Source of the DNA: Diphasiastrum complanatum
Lineage: Eukaryota; Streptophyta; Lycopodiopsida; Lycopodiales; Lycopodiaceae
Assembly: GCA_029204225.1 (NCBI GenBank)
Contig: CM055097.1
Location: forward strand, 59,448,883 to 59,512,882
Direction of reading: 5' to 3'
Length of the DNA: 64,000 nt
Shown here piece by piece: positions 46,965-57,795 of the stretch (positions are counted from its first letter, which is position 1; each line of letters opens with the position of its first letter). Both the position numbers and the translations under genes were made by a program. A model generated the notes under the pieces. The model saw only the letters and a program-made list of their open reading frames with translations, made no database searches and was not told the origin of the DNA.

Positions 46965-47165
46965 AGCCATAGCTGATCTAGAGCTAAGCTATGAAAGCAT
47001 CACATAAGCAAGACTTAACTTATGAAAGCAGCACATAAGCAAGACTTAACCCTCAAAAGCAGAAAAGAGAGAGATTAAGGAGGCTAAAGAGAGAGAGATC
47101 AATATCATCAGCTAAATAACAAATGACACAATTTCCCTACTTATAGCCAAGAGGAAGCCCTAAAA
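46965..47165 (-). mobile_element. R-U5 part of the G3 5' LTR
   Basis: Adjacent to the primer binding site. It is the inverted match of 48,285-48,430: CTATGAAAGCATCACATAAG against CTTATGTGATGCTTTCATAG, and CTACTTATAGCCAAGAGGAA against its complement. The U3 part is missing here because copia sequence begins at about 47,166. Confidence 0.75.
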
Positions 47166-47606
47166 GGAAGTAAATGTTTCTAACATATTCGTGAACTACT
47201 TGAGTTCTTTAACCATGATTGGACTCAGCTAGTTGTTGAGGACTTCTGCCTAGAAGCCATTCAAGAATAAGATTAATCTTTTTGGATCAAGAGATTGCTA
47301 GTGGAGCTAAAGATAATCAAGGAAGATGATCTACCTTTGATCATGTGTGACAATATTTCAGCACAAGCTCTTGCCAACAATCCAATATTTCATGCAAGGA
47401 GCAAACACATCGAGGTTGCACATCACTTCATGAGAGAGAAGCTCATTGGAGGGGAAATCTACTTGGAGCACATTGACACATCATCTTGTATTGCATATTT
47501 GCCCACCAAACCTTTGAACAAAAATTCCTTCATCAAGCATAGAGCCAATCTTGGAATAATACCAAGATCCATGTTCAAGTCAACATAGATTATTTTTAGG
47601 AGGAGT
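47166..47606 (+). pseudogene. Copia RNase H C-terminus with polypurine tract
   Basis: From about 47,295 the plus strand encodes DDLPLIMCDNISAQALANNP, then IFHARSKHIEVAHHFMREKL and IYLEHIDTSSCIAYLPTKPL, the final RNase H blocks of Ty1/copia with C-D-N and K-H-I-E intact. The frame ends at TAG 47,586-47,588. GGAGGAG then leads straight into the LTR start TGTTGAGAAATG. Upstream coding sequence is lost; the tail is a 3' fragment. Confidence 0.8.
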
Positions 47607-48040
47607 GTTGAGAAATGAAAAATCATTTGTCTTGACTTTAGGTTTGTCACAAAGTTTTTTTTATGTGAGTTTGTTGTTTCATAATGTAAATGCCAAATTT
47701 GGCCTAGAAGGAACTCGAGCTACATGGGTTCTTCAAGTCTAGTTTGTAATATACAACTTGCATATAGATTGTAGGCTTAGAAATGTCATTAATAGGCTTG
47801 TAGAAACTCGTGGCATATCACATGCAATGGTTGTAAGTGTTCCATAGTGACATGCAAGGCATGCACAAAGTGAATTCGATACATGCATGATGATTTGTAC
47901 AATTCTAGTTGAATATTTGACACTTGGTAAAAGTAGGTAGAAATGCATGCACGAGAAGTGACAAATGTCACTAATACTCTAGTTTTCGCTTATAGATGTG
48001 GATGGAAGAGTTATGGACTCGGCTCATTACATTCGCCATG
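47607..48040 (+). mobile_element. Copia 3' LTR, end uncertain
   Basis: It starts TGTTGAGAAATGAAAAATC directly after the polypurine tract. It differs from the C1 LTRs, so this is another copia family. The right border must lie before the G3 LTR piece at about 48,050. Confidence 0.55.
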
Positions 48041-48044
48041 TCCA

Positions 48045-48450
48045 TTTACATTTACTTTACTTTATGCATAGGCAGGCTTTGGGTCCTTTTTTATTTATTA
48101 TTTGACATTTAGACTATATGGTTGGCCTTGGGCCCTATTATTGACATTTAGACCATATTATTGGCCTTGGGCCCTATGATTCACTATATTGGTTATTTAG
48201 TCATATTACTGAGAGTAGGGGCCTTCTTGGAGGGCGCACTATTTTCCCTCTCAGTTTGGCCCTAGCCACTGGAAGCTTCCTTTTAGGGCTTCCTCTTGGC
48301 TATAAGTAGGGATTCCGTGTCATTTGTTACTTGGCTTATGATATGATCTCCTTTTTTAGTCTCTTTAAGCTTTCTCTCTCCTGCTTTCTAGGGTTAAGTC
48401 AAGCTTATGTGATGCTTTCATAGACTAAATCTATGTCAGTCGTGGCTACG
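48045..48450 (+). mobile_element. G3 LTR piece in opposite orientation
   Basis: Carries in order the blocks found inverted at 42,230-42,420 (U3-like, GGGGCCTTCTTGGAGGGCGC) and 46,965-47,165 (TAGGGCTTCCTCTTGGCTAT through GATGCTTTCATAG). Together it represents a longer, nearly complete LTR; TATAAGTAGGG at about 48,300 could be the promoter box. Confidence 0.65.
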
Positions 48451-48544
48451 TTCATAACTGGAAGATGGATGGATGTGGTTCTACCTCGATCTACTTCAAA
48501 CTCCATAAATATGTGTAGACATTCTCATAATTTTTTACGAAGAA

Positions 48545-48650
48545 TGTTGGGGGTATTCCCGACGAATTGTAAATAAATAAAACCGACCAATTAAATGTGT
48601 TGCGAGGGCATGGCATCCTGCGCGCATCCTGAGTGAAGTTTCTATGAGCA
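48545..48650 (+). mobile_element. Start of a G1-like gypsy LTR
   Basis: TGTTGGGGGTATTCCCGACG, then AATTGTAAATAAATAAAACC and GTTGCGAGGGCATGGCATCC, match the first 100 bp of the LTRs at 61,612 (plus) and 4,426 (minus). Similarity stops where the minisatellite begins. Confidence 0.7.
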
Positions 48651-48690
48651 TGCTTGATTTCCTTGCATTGTGGATTAACTAGTTGACCGC

Positions 48691-48989
48691 CGCTTTGAGT
48701 CAGATCTCGACCGACGACCTCGCGTCAGATCTCGACTGACAGCTTCAGTTACAATCTCAGCCGACGCATTTACTCACATCTCAATCGACGCTTCGCGTCA
48801 GATCTCAATCGATGACCTCGCGTCTGATCTCGTTCAACGTTTCGCGTCAGATCTCAATCGACGTCCTTGCGTCAGAACTCGACCAATGATCTCGTGTCAG
48901 AACTCGACCGACAACCTCGCGTCAGTTCTCGACCGATGCCCTCGCATTAGTTCTTGACCGACGAATGATCTCAGATCTCAACCGACCCT
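48691..48989. repeat. Minisatellite with ~28-30 bp units
   Basis: About ten degenerate units of CGTCAGATCTCGACCGACG followed by ACCTCG-type spacers, for example at 48,699, 48,725 and 48,795. Right after the G1-like LTR start. Confidence 0.85.
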
Positions 48990-49019
48990 TGAACCATTCA
49001 GATCATAATCAAACACACT

Positions 49020-49316
49020 ATAGTCATTGCAAACACCTTGTAGTGTCGCCCGTCAGAAAACTGCATGTAAAAATGCAGTGTCGCAATTTTATGCCCTAAT
49101 TGTTGCCTGTCAAAAACCCCCTGTAAGAACACAGTGTCGAATTTTTCACATTTTTCGGCTGTTAAAAAATACGAGTAAAAACCAGACTGTAGTGACAATT
49201 AGTTCAAAAAACAGACTATTTAAAAATAGTTTATTTTTTTCAGGTTACATTTGAGAGAGTAAAATTTAGAGGAGGAGGGCTGTTGGGATGAGTAGGAGTT
49301 AGATTAAACTCCAATA
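49020..49316 (-). mobile_element. 3' LTR fragment of the minus-strand copia
   Basis: The minus strand has TTAAGAGAGAG (polypurine tract, about 49,317-49,328) then TATTGGAGTTTAATC, a mutated TG start. The inner part carries GCGACACT and CTGACGGGCGACAC repeats like those in C1 LTRs. The left end is not determined. Confidence 0.5.
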
Positions 49317-50985
49317 CTCTCTCTTAAGCTAACTACTATGAATCTGATCTGCAATTGAAATTTAACATACCTACTAAAGTAGAATGTTTATTTCTAGACA
49401 ATGGCTTTGTCAAAATATCAGCCAACATACTGTCTGTATGACACTAACTTAGTACAACATATTGACTCTGAACTTTCTCTCTAAGAAAATGGAGTTGAAC
49501 TTCTCTATATGCTTAGTTCTATTATGAGTTCGTGGGTTCAGAGAAAGAGCAATGCAGCTCTAATTGTCGCACTAGAGTATTGTTGGACTAATCTGTGGGA
49601 ATTGCAGATCTTGCAGCAGCCTCCTTAGCCAGATTATTTCCTTCACTGCTAATGTAGCTGCAACATATTCTGATTTTGTGGAGGACAGAGAAATACATTT
49701 CTGCTTTTTGCTGTTCCATGAGATGGATCCTCCTGCATGGAAACAAATGTAGCCTGATGTGAAATTTCTAGTATCCACGTCTCTTGCCCAATCTGAATCT
49801 GAATAAGTGGTCAATGTGAGTGCAGCTTCTGTATTGCCATTATAGCTCAAAGCATAGTGCTTTGTAGCTTGAATGTACCTCAATACTCTTTCCGGAGGTT
49901 TCTAGTGCTATAGGCCTGGATTGGACATGTACTGAGACAATGTGCTTACTGCATATGCTAGATCAAGTCATGTGCAGATCATAGAATACATAATAGATCC
50001 TATGACAGACTGATAATGATAGCTGCACATTTCTTGCTGATCTGCTTGAGTTTTGGGGCACATGTCTTTTGACAGCTCCATGCCATATCTGCGAAGTACA
50101 TTAGTCCAGTAGGATTCTTGGCTTACAACTATCCTTCTGCATGCGCGATCTCTGTTGATCTCCATGCCAAGAAGGTAATGGACTGGGACTAAATCAGACA
50201 TCTCAAACTCTGATGAAAGCAGAGATTTGGTTTTCCGTAATAACTGATTTGAATTGCTGATAATTAAAGAATCATCAACATATAATGCTATTATGACATA
50301 GCTTGACCCTTTACGCCTAAGATATACATTGTAGTCTACGAAGCAAGAAGTAAAATTGTGTTGCAACAAGAAGTGATTAATTTTGTCATACCAGGCCCTG
50401 GAAGCTTGCTAAAGGCCATATAAAGCCTTATGCAATTTACATACCATATGTTCCTTGCCTTGAAGGACGTAACCTTCTGGTTGATAGATGAATATATCTT
50501 CTTGTATAAATCCATGTAGGAATGTCGTCTGGACGTCCATCTAGTGAATGTCCAGATCTTCTACAGCAGCTATAGCCAGTAAGGTACGAATAGACTGATG
50601 CTTTACCACTGGACTAAAGGTCTGAATGTAGTCTATTCCATATACTTGTTCAAAGCCTCTAGCCACCAGTCTAGCTTTCCATTTGGATATGGATCCATCT
50701 GGTTTCAGCTTTAACTTAAAGATCCACTTGGAGTCAATTGGTTTTACACCAGTAGGAGGATTGACAAGACTCCATGTCTTGTTCTTCATTAGAGGCTGAT
50801 ACTCAGCATTCATGATAGCCTTCCAATTGTCTGCATCGGAAATTGACAGAGCTTCTGCAACTGTGACAAGTTCATCATGACTAATGAACGTCTGAGGGAC
50901 AAAACGATCATGTTGCTATCGTTGTCTTGCAGACCTTCGAACTGCAGGTGCTTGAGTGGATGATTCTCTTTGGTGAATGATTAGG
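49317..50985 (-). pseudogene. Copia reverse transcriptase-RNase H, few disruptions
   Basis: Reading down the minus strand: DRFVPQTFISHDELVTVAEA, NAEYQPLMKNKTWSLVNPP, SKWIFKLKLKPDGSISKWKA, FSPVVKHQSIRTLLAIAAVE, GKEHMVCKLHKALYGL, then SSYVIIALYVDDSLIISNSN with the catalytic Y-V-D-D intact (about 50,290-50,250), YHYQSVIGSIMYSMICT, RYIQATKHYALSYNG and GGSISWNSKKQKCISLSSTK with SEYVAA. Stops include TAG at 50,540 (just before MDVQTTFLHG) and others near 50,407 and 49,965. It is the best-preserved polymerase in the window. Integrase, protease and gag are missing; it abuts a plus-strand gypsy integrase end at about 50,997. Confidence 0.85.
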
Positions 50986-50996
50986 ATCGTAGAATC

Positions 50997-51326
50997 TTGT
51001 GGTTGAACAATCGTGGGTCTGGGCCCATCGATAGTAAGTGGAGCTATTGGGTTAAACTAGTTGTGCATGCATTGGAAGCTGAAAAAGAAATACGCAAAGC
51101 ATGGCACGACCGATGGTTACGAAAGAATGATCTTCGTCCTGAAGATCTGGTCCTGATGTATAAAACCAAGGCGATTAAGAAAAAATTAAAATTCACAGAC
51201 GAAGGACCTTATCAGATCAAAGAAATTCTTAATCATGGAGCCGTGAATCTAGAGAAACTAGATGAGACACCATTCGACACACCCATCAACGGTAGCCGGT
51301 TGCACAAGTACTGGCCACCACAGTGA
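50997..51326 (+). pseudogene. Gypsy integrase C-terminal fragment
   Basis: A plus frame ending in KAWHDRWLRKNDLRPEDLVL, KFTDEGPYQIKEILNHGAVN and INGSRLHKYWPPQ then TGA. The GDLVL-like block, the G-P-Y motif and the terminal 'NGxRLKxY' are typical of the end of Ty3/gypsy pol. The N-terminal residues before about 51,040 look unrelated. Confidence 0.7.
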
Positions 51327-51706
51327 GATAGTTCCAGATTGGTGGTGGCATGTTTCGAAAAGTTATTTTGCTAGGCCATCACCACTAGATCTAGGAAGAT
51401 CAAGCCAAATCAAGCTAGATCCATCAAGATTCGGCCAGATCTAACAAGATCGAGAAAATCCATCAGGATCCAAGAGGGATACAGATTCAGATGGGATTAA
51501 GAAGAAAGCAGATCATCAGATTATGCCAATAAGTCCCCTAAATTTGCAAATTAGAGACCTTGATCTCAGTAACTATGGCAAATTAAGGGCAAAATTCACT
51601 CAAAACTGATGGATCTGTTACCAGATGTCCATCAGAACTTTCAGAGAACTACCAACAGTCAGATCAAGCATGGATGAAGTTGATTACCAGTTTGCAAAAG
51701 CCAATT
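51327..51706. other. Gypsy 3' sequence, no gene
   Basis: Rich in AGATCnnGCnAGATC-type short repeats. Probably the 3' untranslated part of the gypsy element, into which the CACTA element at 51,707 may have inserted. Confidence 0.4.
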
Positions 51707-51736
51707 CACTACAAATAAAAAGTGACAAAAATTGCG
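51707..51736 (+). repeat. CACTA left terminal inverted repeat
   Basis: CACTACAAATAAAAAGTGAC then AAAAATTGCG; partner of 57,796-57,824. Confidence 0.85.
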
Positions 51737-52250
51737 AAAAAAAAATGGCAAAAATTTACGCAATTTTTGTCATTTTTTGTCAAAAAAAATTGTGGAAACG
51801 GATTCTGCAATTTTTTTTGGCTAATTTTCTGCAATTTTTTTGGCTAAATTAACAATAAAAAAATTGCGAGAACCCACCCGCAATTTTTTGGCATAATAAA
51901 TGCGGAATCCGTTTCCACAATTTGTTTGGCTGATATTTTTTGCCAGAATTTTTGGACAACAATTGTCAAAAAAAATTGTGGAAATTCATTTCCACAATTG
52001 TTGTGGCAAAAATTGCGGATATTTTTCTGTATTTTTTTGTGCAGATTTTTTTTTCAAAATAGTGTCAAAAGTTTGTGGAAAATAAATTCGCAATAGAATA
52101 TAAATTGCGAATTTATTTTCCTCAATTTTTATACACTATTTTTAAAAAAAATTACGGAAATGAATTTTCTCAATTGTTTTGACAATTTTTGCCAAAAAAA
52201 TTACGAATAAATACCTGCAATTTGTTGGCTAAAATTGCAAAAAATATCAC
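51737..52250. repeat. CACTA left subterminal repeats
   Basis: Many AAAATTGCGG / CCGCAATTTT-like units in both orientations, 15-40 bp apart, with GGCAAAAATTG and TTTTTTGGC spacers. In this superfamily such units are the binding sites of the accessory transposition protein. Confidence 0.75.
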
Positions 52251-52252
52251 CA

Positions 52253-52269
52253 ACCCTAAACCCTAAACC
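52253..52269. repeat. Interstitial plant telomere-type motif
   Basis: ACCCTAAACCCTAAACC: two CCCTAAA units and part of a third, at the inner edge of the left subterminal array. Too short for a telomere; may be chance or a regulatory telo-box. Confidence 0.5.
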
Positions 52270-52822
52270 TTGATAGCAAGTTCTTTACCTCAGATAACGG
52301 CTGAGCTAAACATGACTGTCATGGTCTCGGATCCTTCTCTATAGTTGCACGCTACATGACATACGAAAAAAATTATGAAATTGTTAGAAAACTTATCTCT
52401 ATCTCTCTAATGAGGTCCATACTTTTTATAAGGCTTTCACAATTTAGAGTATGACATCCCATGCATTGTCTTGTGTCTCAAAGTACATGTGTAATAATTA
52501 GACTCTTAGAAAGAAGTGAGGTTAAATCTCTTTAGCTGTAGATAAAGGCTGAGCTGAACCCAACTACTGTAGCATTGGCTCCTCCTCTACAGCAACATGA
52601 TGCATGATCAAAACTGAAATAAGGAATATATCTCATTCTCTCTCTCTTTCTCATTTTCTCTTTCCCTCTCTTTGTCTCTCTCCCTCTCCCTCTCTTTATG
52701 TAGATAGCTAGGACCGTACCAGGTTTCAAAAGAAAGAGATGGAAAGAGAGAAAGAAGAAATGAGAAAGTGAACTAACCTGAGATAAACTTTTTATCATCT
52801 TCATCTACATTTGTACAATCTT

Positions 52823-53834
52823 TCAGAGTTCTTCCATTTCTTCACTTTGTCTCTCTATCTCATTCCTCATTTCATCTACTTGGGAAGAATATTGCATCTC
52901 TTTTCTATAGACACTTAGGCCTCTTACTCTCTTTCGTCCCCAACTATTTTCTTCTAAAATTTTCATTACTTTGTCGTCGGGGTTTGTTCCTGACATATAA
53001 TTAATTGAAATTTTTGTTCTACGCAAAAAAAAAACATAGCTAATCAAATTCACATGCAAAATCATATGCATGTTCATCATTACATTTTATAAAATTAAAT
53101 ACATTTTAAACTATAATCTCAAAAAATATATGTTATTATATCTCATGTTGGGTGTTACCTTCACAGTCTCAGCCACAGGTCAGAATCCAACTCGCCTGTC
53201 TTTACTTTGCCAAAACCTTTACTAGTATGAGCATCCACATAGATCTCGGCAACAGTTGGAGGCCTATCCTTTTCTTGTGTCTGAAATTTGGCACTCAACA
53301 ATAGACAAAAATAAATGACATCATGAAAAAAGAGGTTTCACATATCGGAGTATACAAATGCAAGTTTTGTTGTATACACATATACCAGTCTCATATTGAT
53401 GCCCGCATATCCAGCTCGACCAACATTCGGCATCTTTTGTTGTTTTGTTTTGTTGACTCAATTTCTAAGCAAATTATTGTACACACATCAAGCAAATGAA
53501 TAATAAGTCAGATGTAAGATAAATAAATCATGCACTAACTAGAGATGACCAAGCATTCAAGTCAAATTTTGGTTTCAAAATATATAGATAAAACAAAAAA
53601 GTGGAATACAACTTGAAAAGTTTTGCTTTTTAAATATTGACGTAGAAGCTGGCATCTCTCCTTTTCCATCCACTCAAGACATTTTGGCGTTAAATTTTTT
53701 GCCTCTACATTATCAATGTCATTCTTGAGTCTCTATCTCAATGAACGAAAACTAAACGACAATTTGTCCTTGAAGTACTATGATGAAAACTGACAATCAT
53801 ATTCTGCCTATGATATGAAATAAAACTCATCAAA

Positions 53835-53932
<98 letters not shown>

Positions 53933-54719
53933 ATCTATATGAGATTCAAATAAAAGTAGAGTAGTACCAACAATGCTTGACAAATTGCCTTGATTTGCAC
54001 CTTTGGTACATCTCTAATTGTTGGATAATGTAGATCCAACTTGTCCTTCATCAACATGAGCATGCACATCTTATCTATCATTATTTTATCATTGAAGGTG
54101 TGCTCAAGGGGATTAGAGAATCGTCTCTTTAAATCATCTATGACCCGACGCTTCTCAGTGATAGGGACAACCCTCTAGTCTCTGAACATATTCCTATCAA
54201 ATGTCCCATGACAGAGCTCTCTCATATAAGCTAGGACCTCCTTCCCCTTAACATCCTCAACTATAGCCCCTGATGTATCAATGTCATAGTATAATATCAG
54301 ATTGGCTCTAGCAAGTGGGGCGTTGTAACCAGGTGGTGGTGTGTCACGCATGGGGTAGAGTATCTAGGCTCCTCAAAATCATCATCACCTCCACAAGCAA
54401 AAAAACAACCACCTAAATGACTCTTACGTGGTGCTGACCTAGCAACGTGAGGTGTGGAGGTCTGAGGAGTGGACCTATGTGGTGAGGGCCTCTATGATGG
54501 TATGGGTGAGGGCCTCTATGATGATACATGTGAATGTGCACTAGTAGGGGGCCTCTGAAGACTACCCTGTTGTGAGGCCGCTGGAGAGTTTAACATGGAC
54601 CTATACTGCTGGAGAACAACATCCATTTGTTCTCTCTGCCTAGCAGATGCACTACTTAACCAGTTCATACACTCTTCATGAGACGAAGACCCAAGAGATG
54701 GAGGGTCAGACATCTGCAT
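52823..54719 (-). pseudogene. CACTA plant transposase-accessory gene (Ptta/En/Spm, transposase_24-like), decayed
   Basis: Pieces in order on the minus strand: SDPPSLGSSSHEECMNWLSS and REQMDVVLQQYRSML (54,719-54,516), a Pro/Ser-rich part, then ANLILYYDIDTSGAIVEDVK, TEKRRVIDDLKRRFSNPLEH and DKIMIDKMCMLMLMKDKLDL (about 54,340-53,990). After an intron-like stretch with a CT/CA microsatellite come MPNVGRAGYAGINMRL (about 53,430-53,390), KDRPPTVAEIYVDAHTSKG (about 53,270-53,210) and NSWGRKRVRGLSVYRKEMQY, followed by the coiled VDEMRNEIERQSEEMEEL (to 52,823). The 'PTxAExxxxxHT' and 'GRxxGLG' blocks are typical of the plant Ptta/En/Spm family. A TAG interrupts the third piece near 54,155. Splice sites were not resolved, so the exon borders are approximate. 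Confidence 0.65.
53838..53930. repeat. Compound (CT)n(CA)n microsatellite
   Basis: About 21 CT units followed directly by 25 CA units, inside an intron-like part of the decayed CACTA gene. Confidence 0.95.
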
Positions 54720-55431
54720 ATTAAAAATGAACTACGATTAAGATAACAATGATGAACATAAAACATAAAATTAACTATAACCACAAACCTAAACATAAAC
54801 TTTATTCTCTTTTTATTCAATTTCTCTCTGATAATCCTTATCTCTGATCTACTGTATCTAAATCTTTAATTTAAATCTTTTACCCTAAATCTCTTATATC
54901 ATGTCCTCATGTATACCCTTTCTATAAATCCTTTAATCTAAACTCTAAACACTAAAGCCATTTTCAACTGTCTTACTTGTTTTCACGATTTTAAAACGTT
55001 TATCTTTATCAAGCTGTAGCATATGCTCTTCACATTATTTTAGAAAGTTTCAATTGAAAGAAAATACCCACAAACAAAGCAACAAGATTTTAATAAAACA
55101 AAACAACAATATTTCAACAAAACAAAGAAACAAGATTCACAATAAACAATACTCACCTTGTCTCCAAAAACTTTGTTTCAAAAGCTTTACCCCAAGAAAC
55201 TTTACTCCAAACTGAGGATACTGTGATAAAGTGAGAAAAAAGAGTGTCAATGAGAGAGACTGACAGACAGAGACAAAGAGGGAGAGAGAGAGGGAGAGGG
55301 AGAGGGAGAGGGAGAGCAAGCTTTACTCAAACTACTTTAACTCTAATGAAAGGGAAACAAAAGAGTGTCAATGAGAGAGATGTGAAAAATGCAAAAATAA
55401 GCTTGGTAGAGGCCCAAAATCTTGTATATAG
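54720..55431. other. CACTA interior, no gene recognised
   Basis: AT-rich, with blocks AAAGAGTGTCAATGAGAGAGA near 55,230-55,255 and 55,360-55,380 and a GGGAGA-rich tract at 55,279-55,315. These blocks recur near 56,430, so part of this region was duplicated. Confidence 0.5.
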
Positions 55432-56240
55432 ATAAACACACATGTGTGGAGCCTGTTCCCACGTGTGAAAATAGGTACTTGTCATGTACCATAATCATAT
55501 AGGTTGTACATATGATTTAATTCAAGTTCTAGTGGCTAAAAAGCCAAAAACTAGTTTTCTAGACATATGACACATGGCATCAATCTATTGATTGCATGAG
55601 CCACATCCTTTGGTTAGGTGTCATATCACATGTGTAGAGGACAGCTCACATGTGTGGAATAAGCTGAAGTAGCCAAATTTTGACTTCTAGAAGATTTCCA
55701 AGTAGATCTCCATATAGAAAGAAGATGGACCAAAAGTGCTCAAAATAGAAGGTTTTGTCCAAGTGTCAGTTTTGCATGATGAATCATCATATGACAAAGC
55801 ACCTTCACACATGTGGGATCAGAGGGATGATCAGTACCACGAGCTCCCACTTATTGTATATATAGAGCCACATTTGGCCATAATCAATGTGAGACACCAA
55901 TCTTGGTTTTGAAAGCAATTTTGAGTGATTCTCTCCATTTGTCTACATTTGTTTTGATTGTTTTGAGGTTCTATCAATGTGTACTTGATTTTCAGGTTGG
56001 AGTCCGTATTCAGACAGTGTTTCACACGTGTGAAACCAGAAAGTACATCTACCTTCAATTAATGATTGTTCTTGTTAGGATTTTGTGTCTAGAATTGATC
56101 TAGATTGATCTTAATCTCAAGAAGATTGATAGATCAAGTAATCTGACAACCAATCCCTCTTGAGGATCAGATTAGGATCCACTCTTGGTCCTTTTTGTAC
56201 TTTTTTCCACAAGAGATAAAAGGATAAATAGTCATCAAGG
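55432..56240 (+). mobile_element. Possible solo LTR nested in the CACTA element
   Basis: A distinct stretch with repeated ACATGTGTGGA-type motifs (55,440, 55,633, 55,811) and a TATATATAGAG box (55,857-55,867), followed after about 200 bp by no primer site. The flanks resemble each other (AAAGAGTGTCAATGAGAGA), which fits an insertion, but ends and target duplication were not determined. Confidence 0.35.
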
Positions 56241-56447
56241 TTTTCAAAAAACTTACTTTACTCCAAGCCCTACTCCAAGCTTTACACCCTTTCAAATAGC
56301 TTTACTCCTTTTGAGAAGCTTTCTTATGCTCTCTTTGAAAAGGTTTACAAGCTTTTAAATAGATTTACCTTAAGCTTTTGAAAGCTTTTGAAAAAATAAC
56401 TCTGATGAAAAAAAAAAAAAAAACAAAACAGTGTCAATGAGAGAGAG

Positions 56448-56728
56448 AAAAGAACATAAACAACAATAAACACAAATGTAACAAAGCAAAACAAGTAAAC
56501 TTTTGAATGTTGGCTATGGTGCTTACCTTTGTGTCCAATGCTTAACTTTTTGCTCAAGCCTTGGCTATGGTAAGAAGGTAAAGAGCTTGGCTATGACAAA
56601 AGAACATAAATAACAATAAACACAAATGTATCAAAGAAAAACAAGTAACTTTTGAATATTGGCTATGGTGCTCACCTTTTTGTCCAATGCTCCACTTTTT
56701 CTCCAAGCCCTGGCTATGGTGAAAAGGT
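56448..56728. repeat. ~145-bp tandem duplication
   Basis: AAGAACATAAACAACAATAAA at 56,449 recurs as AAGAACATAAATAACAATAAA at about 56,602. TTGGCTATGGTGCTTACCTT recurs as TTGGCTATGGTGCTCACCTT. Two copies in direct order. Confidence 0.8.
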
Positions 56729-56933
56729 AGAGAGCTTGGTTGTGACAAAAAAACATAAGAAAGATCAAGCATCATTAGAAGAGCCATAGAGAGCAGCACC
56801 ATCGCTAGGCACAAAAATATCCTCCTCTTCGCGCTCAAAATTCGAAAATTGAAATAAAAAGAAACCGCAACGCGCCAAACAATTCGGCTTCCGGTAATTG
56901 ACTCTATGGTCGACGCTAGCAGCATCGACCATA

Positions 56934-57018
56934 GCGTCGATTACCAAAACTTAGTAGACGCTATGGTCGACGCTGCTAGCATCGACCATAGCGTCTACCA
57001 AGTTTTGGTAATCGACGC
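56934..57018. repeat. 85-bp near-perfect palindrome in the CACTA element
   Basis: Arms of 37 bp, GCGTCGATTACCAAAACTT followed by GTAGACGCTATGGTCGA, face their complement around an 11-base loop (CGCTGCTAGCA) with one mismatch. A smaller hairpin of the same vocabulary, CTATGGTCGA...TCGACCATAG, lies just upstream at about 56,904-56,934. Confidence 0.9.
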
Positions 57019-57795
57019 TAGCCAAAAAATTGCAGAAATTTTTTTCTGCAATTCTTGCCGTGATGGCAAAAATTGCGGAAGTTTTTCGCAATTTTTTACA
57101 ATTTTCTCCGTAATATTTCGTAATTTTCTCCGCAATTTGCAATAATTTCTGCAATTTATGCCATGTCTAAAAATTGCGGAATTTTTTTTCTGCAGTTTTG
57201 TCTACGATTCCTATCACAACAGGAGAAATTGCGAAAAACTTTTTGCAATTTTTTCTGCAATTTTAGCCGCGAAAAGTTTTTCGCAATTTCTGCCATGGCC
57301 TAAAAATTGCAAAAAAAAATAATCCGCAATTTTGTCTGCAATTTCTACCACGATGAAAAAAATTGCGGAAAACTTTCTAAAGTATTTTTTGCAATTTCTG
57401 CCATTGAAACATTTTTCTCAATTTTTGCCATAGCCTAAAAATTGCAAAAATTTGTTTCCACATTTTTGTTTGCAATTTTTACCACGACGGGAGAAATTGC
57501 AAAAAATTTTATTCAATGTTTTCTACAATTTATTTCACGAAAACATTTTTTGCAATTTTGGCCATATTAAAAAAATTGCGAAAAATCTTTTCCACATTTT
57601 TTTTCGCAATTTCTGTGATGACGACAAAAATTGTAGAAGTTTTTTGCAATTTTTTCCGCAATTTCTACCATGATGGTAGAAATTGCAGACGATTTTCTAC
57701 AATTTCTACCATAACAATATAAATTGCAGAATTTTTTTTCGCAATTTTTTGGCTTTCCGCAATTTCAACCAAAACAAATTGTGGAAATTTTTTTC
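57019..57795. repeat. CACTA right subterminal repeats
   Basis: About 20 alternations of AAATTGCGGAA and TTCCGCAATTT-like units with TGCCATGA, ACCACGAT and GACGG spacers, period about 40-60 bp. Same units as at the left end. Confidence 0.8.
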
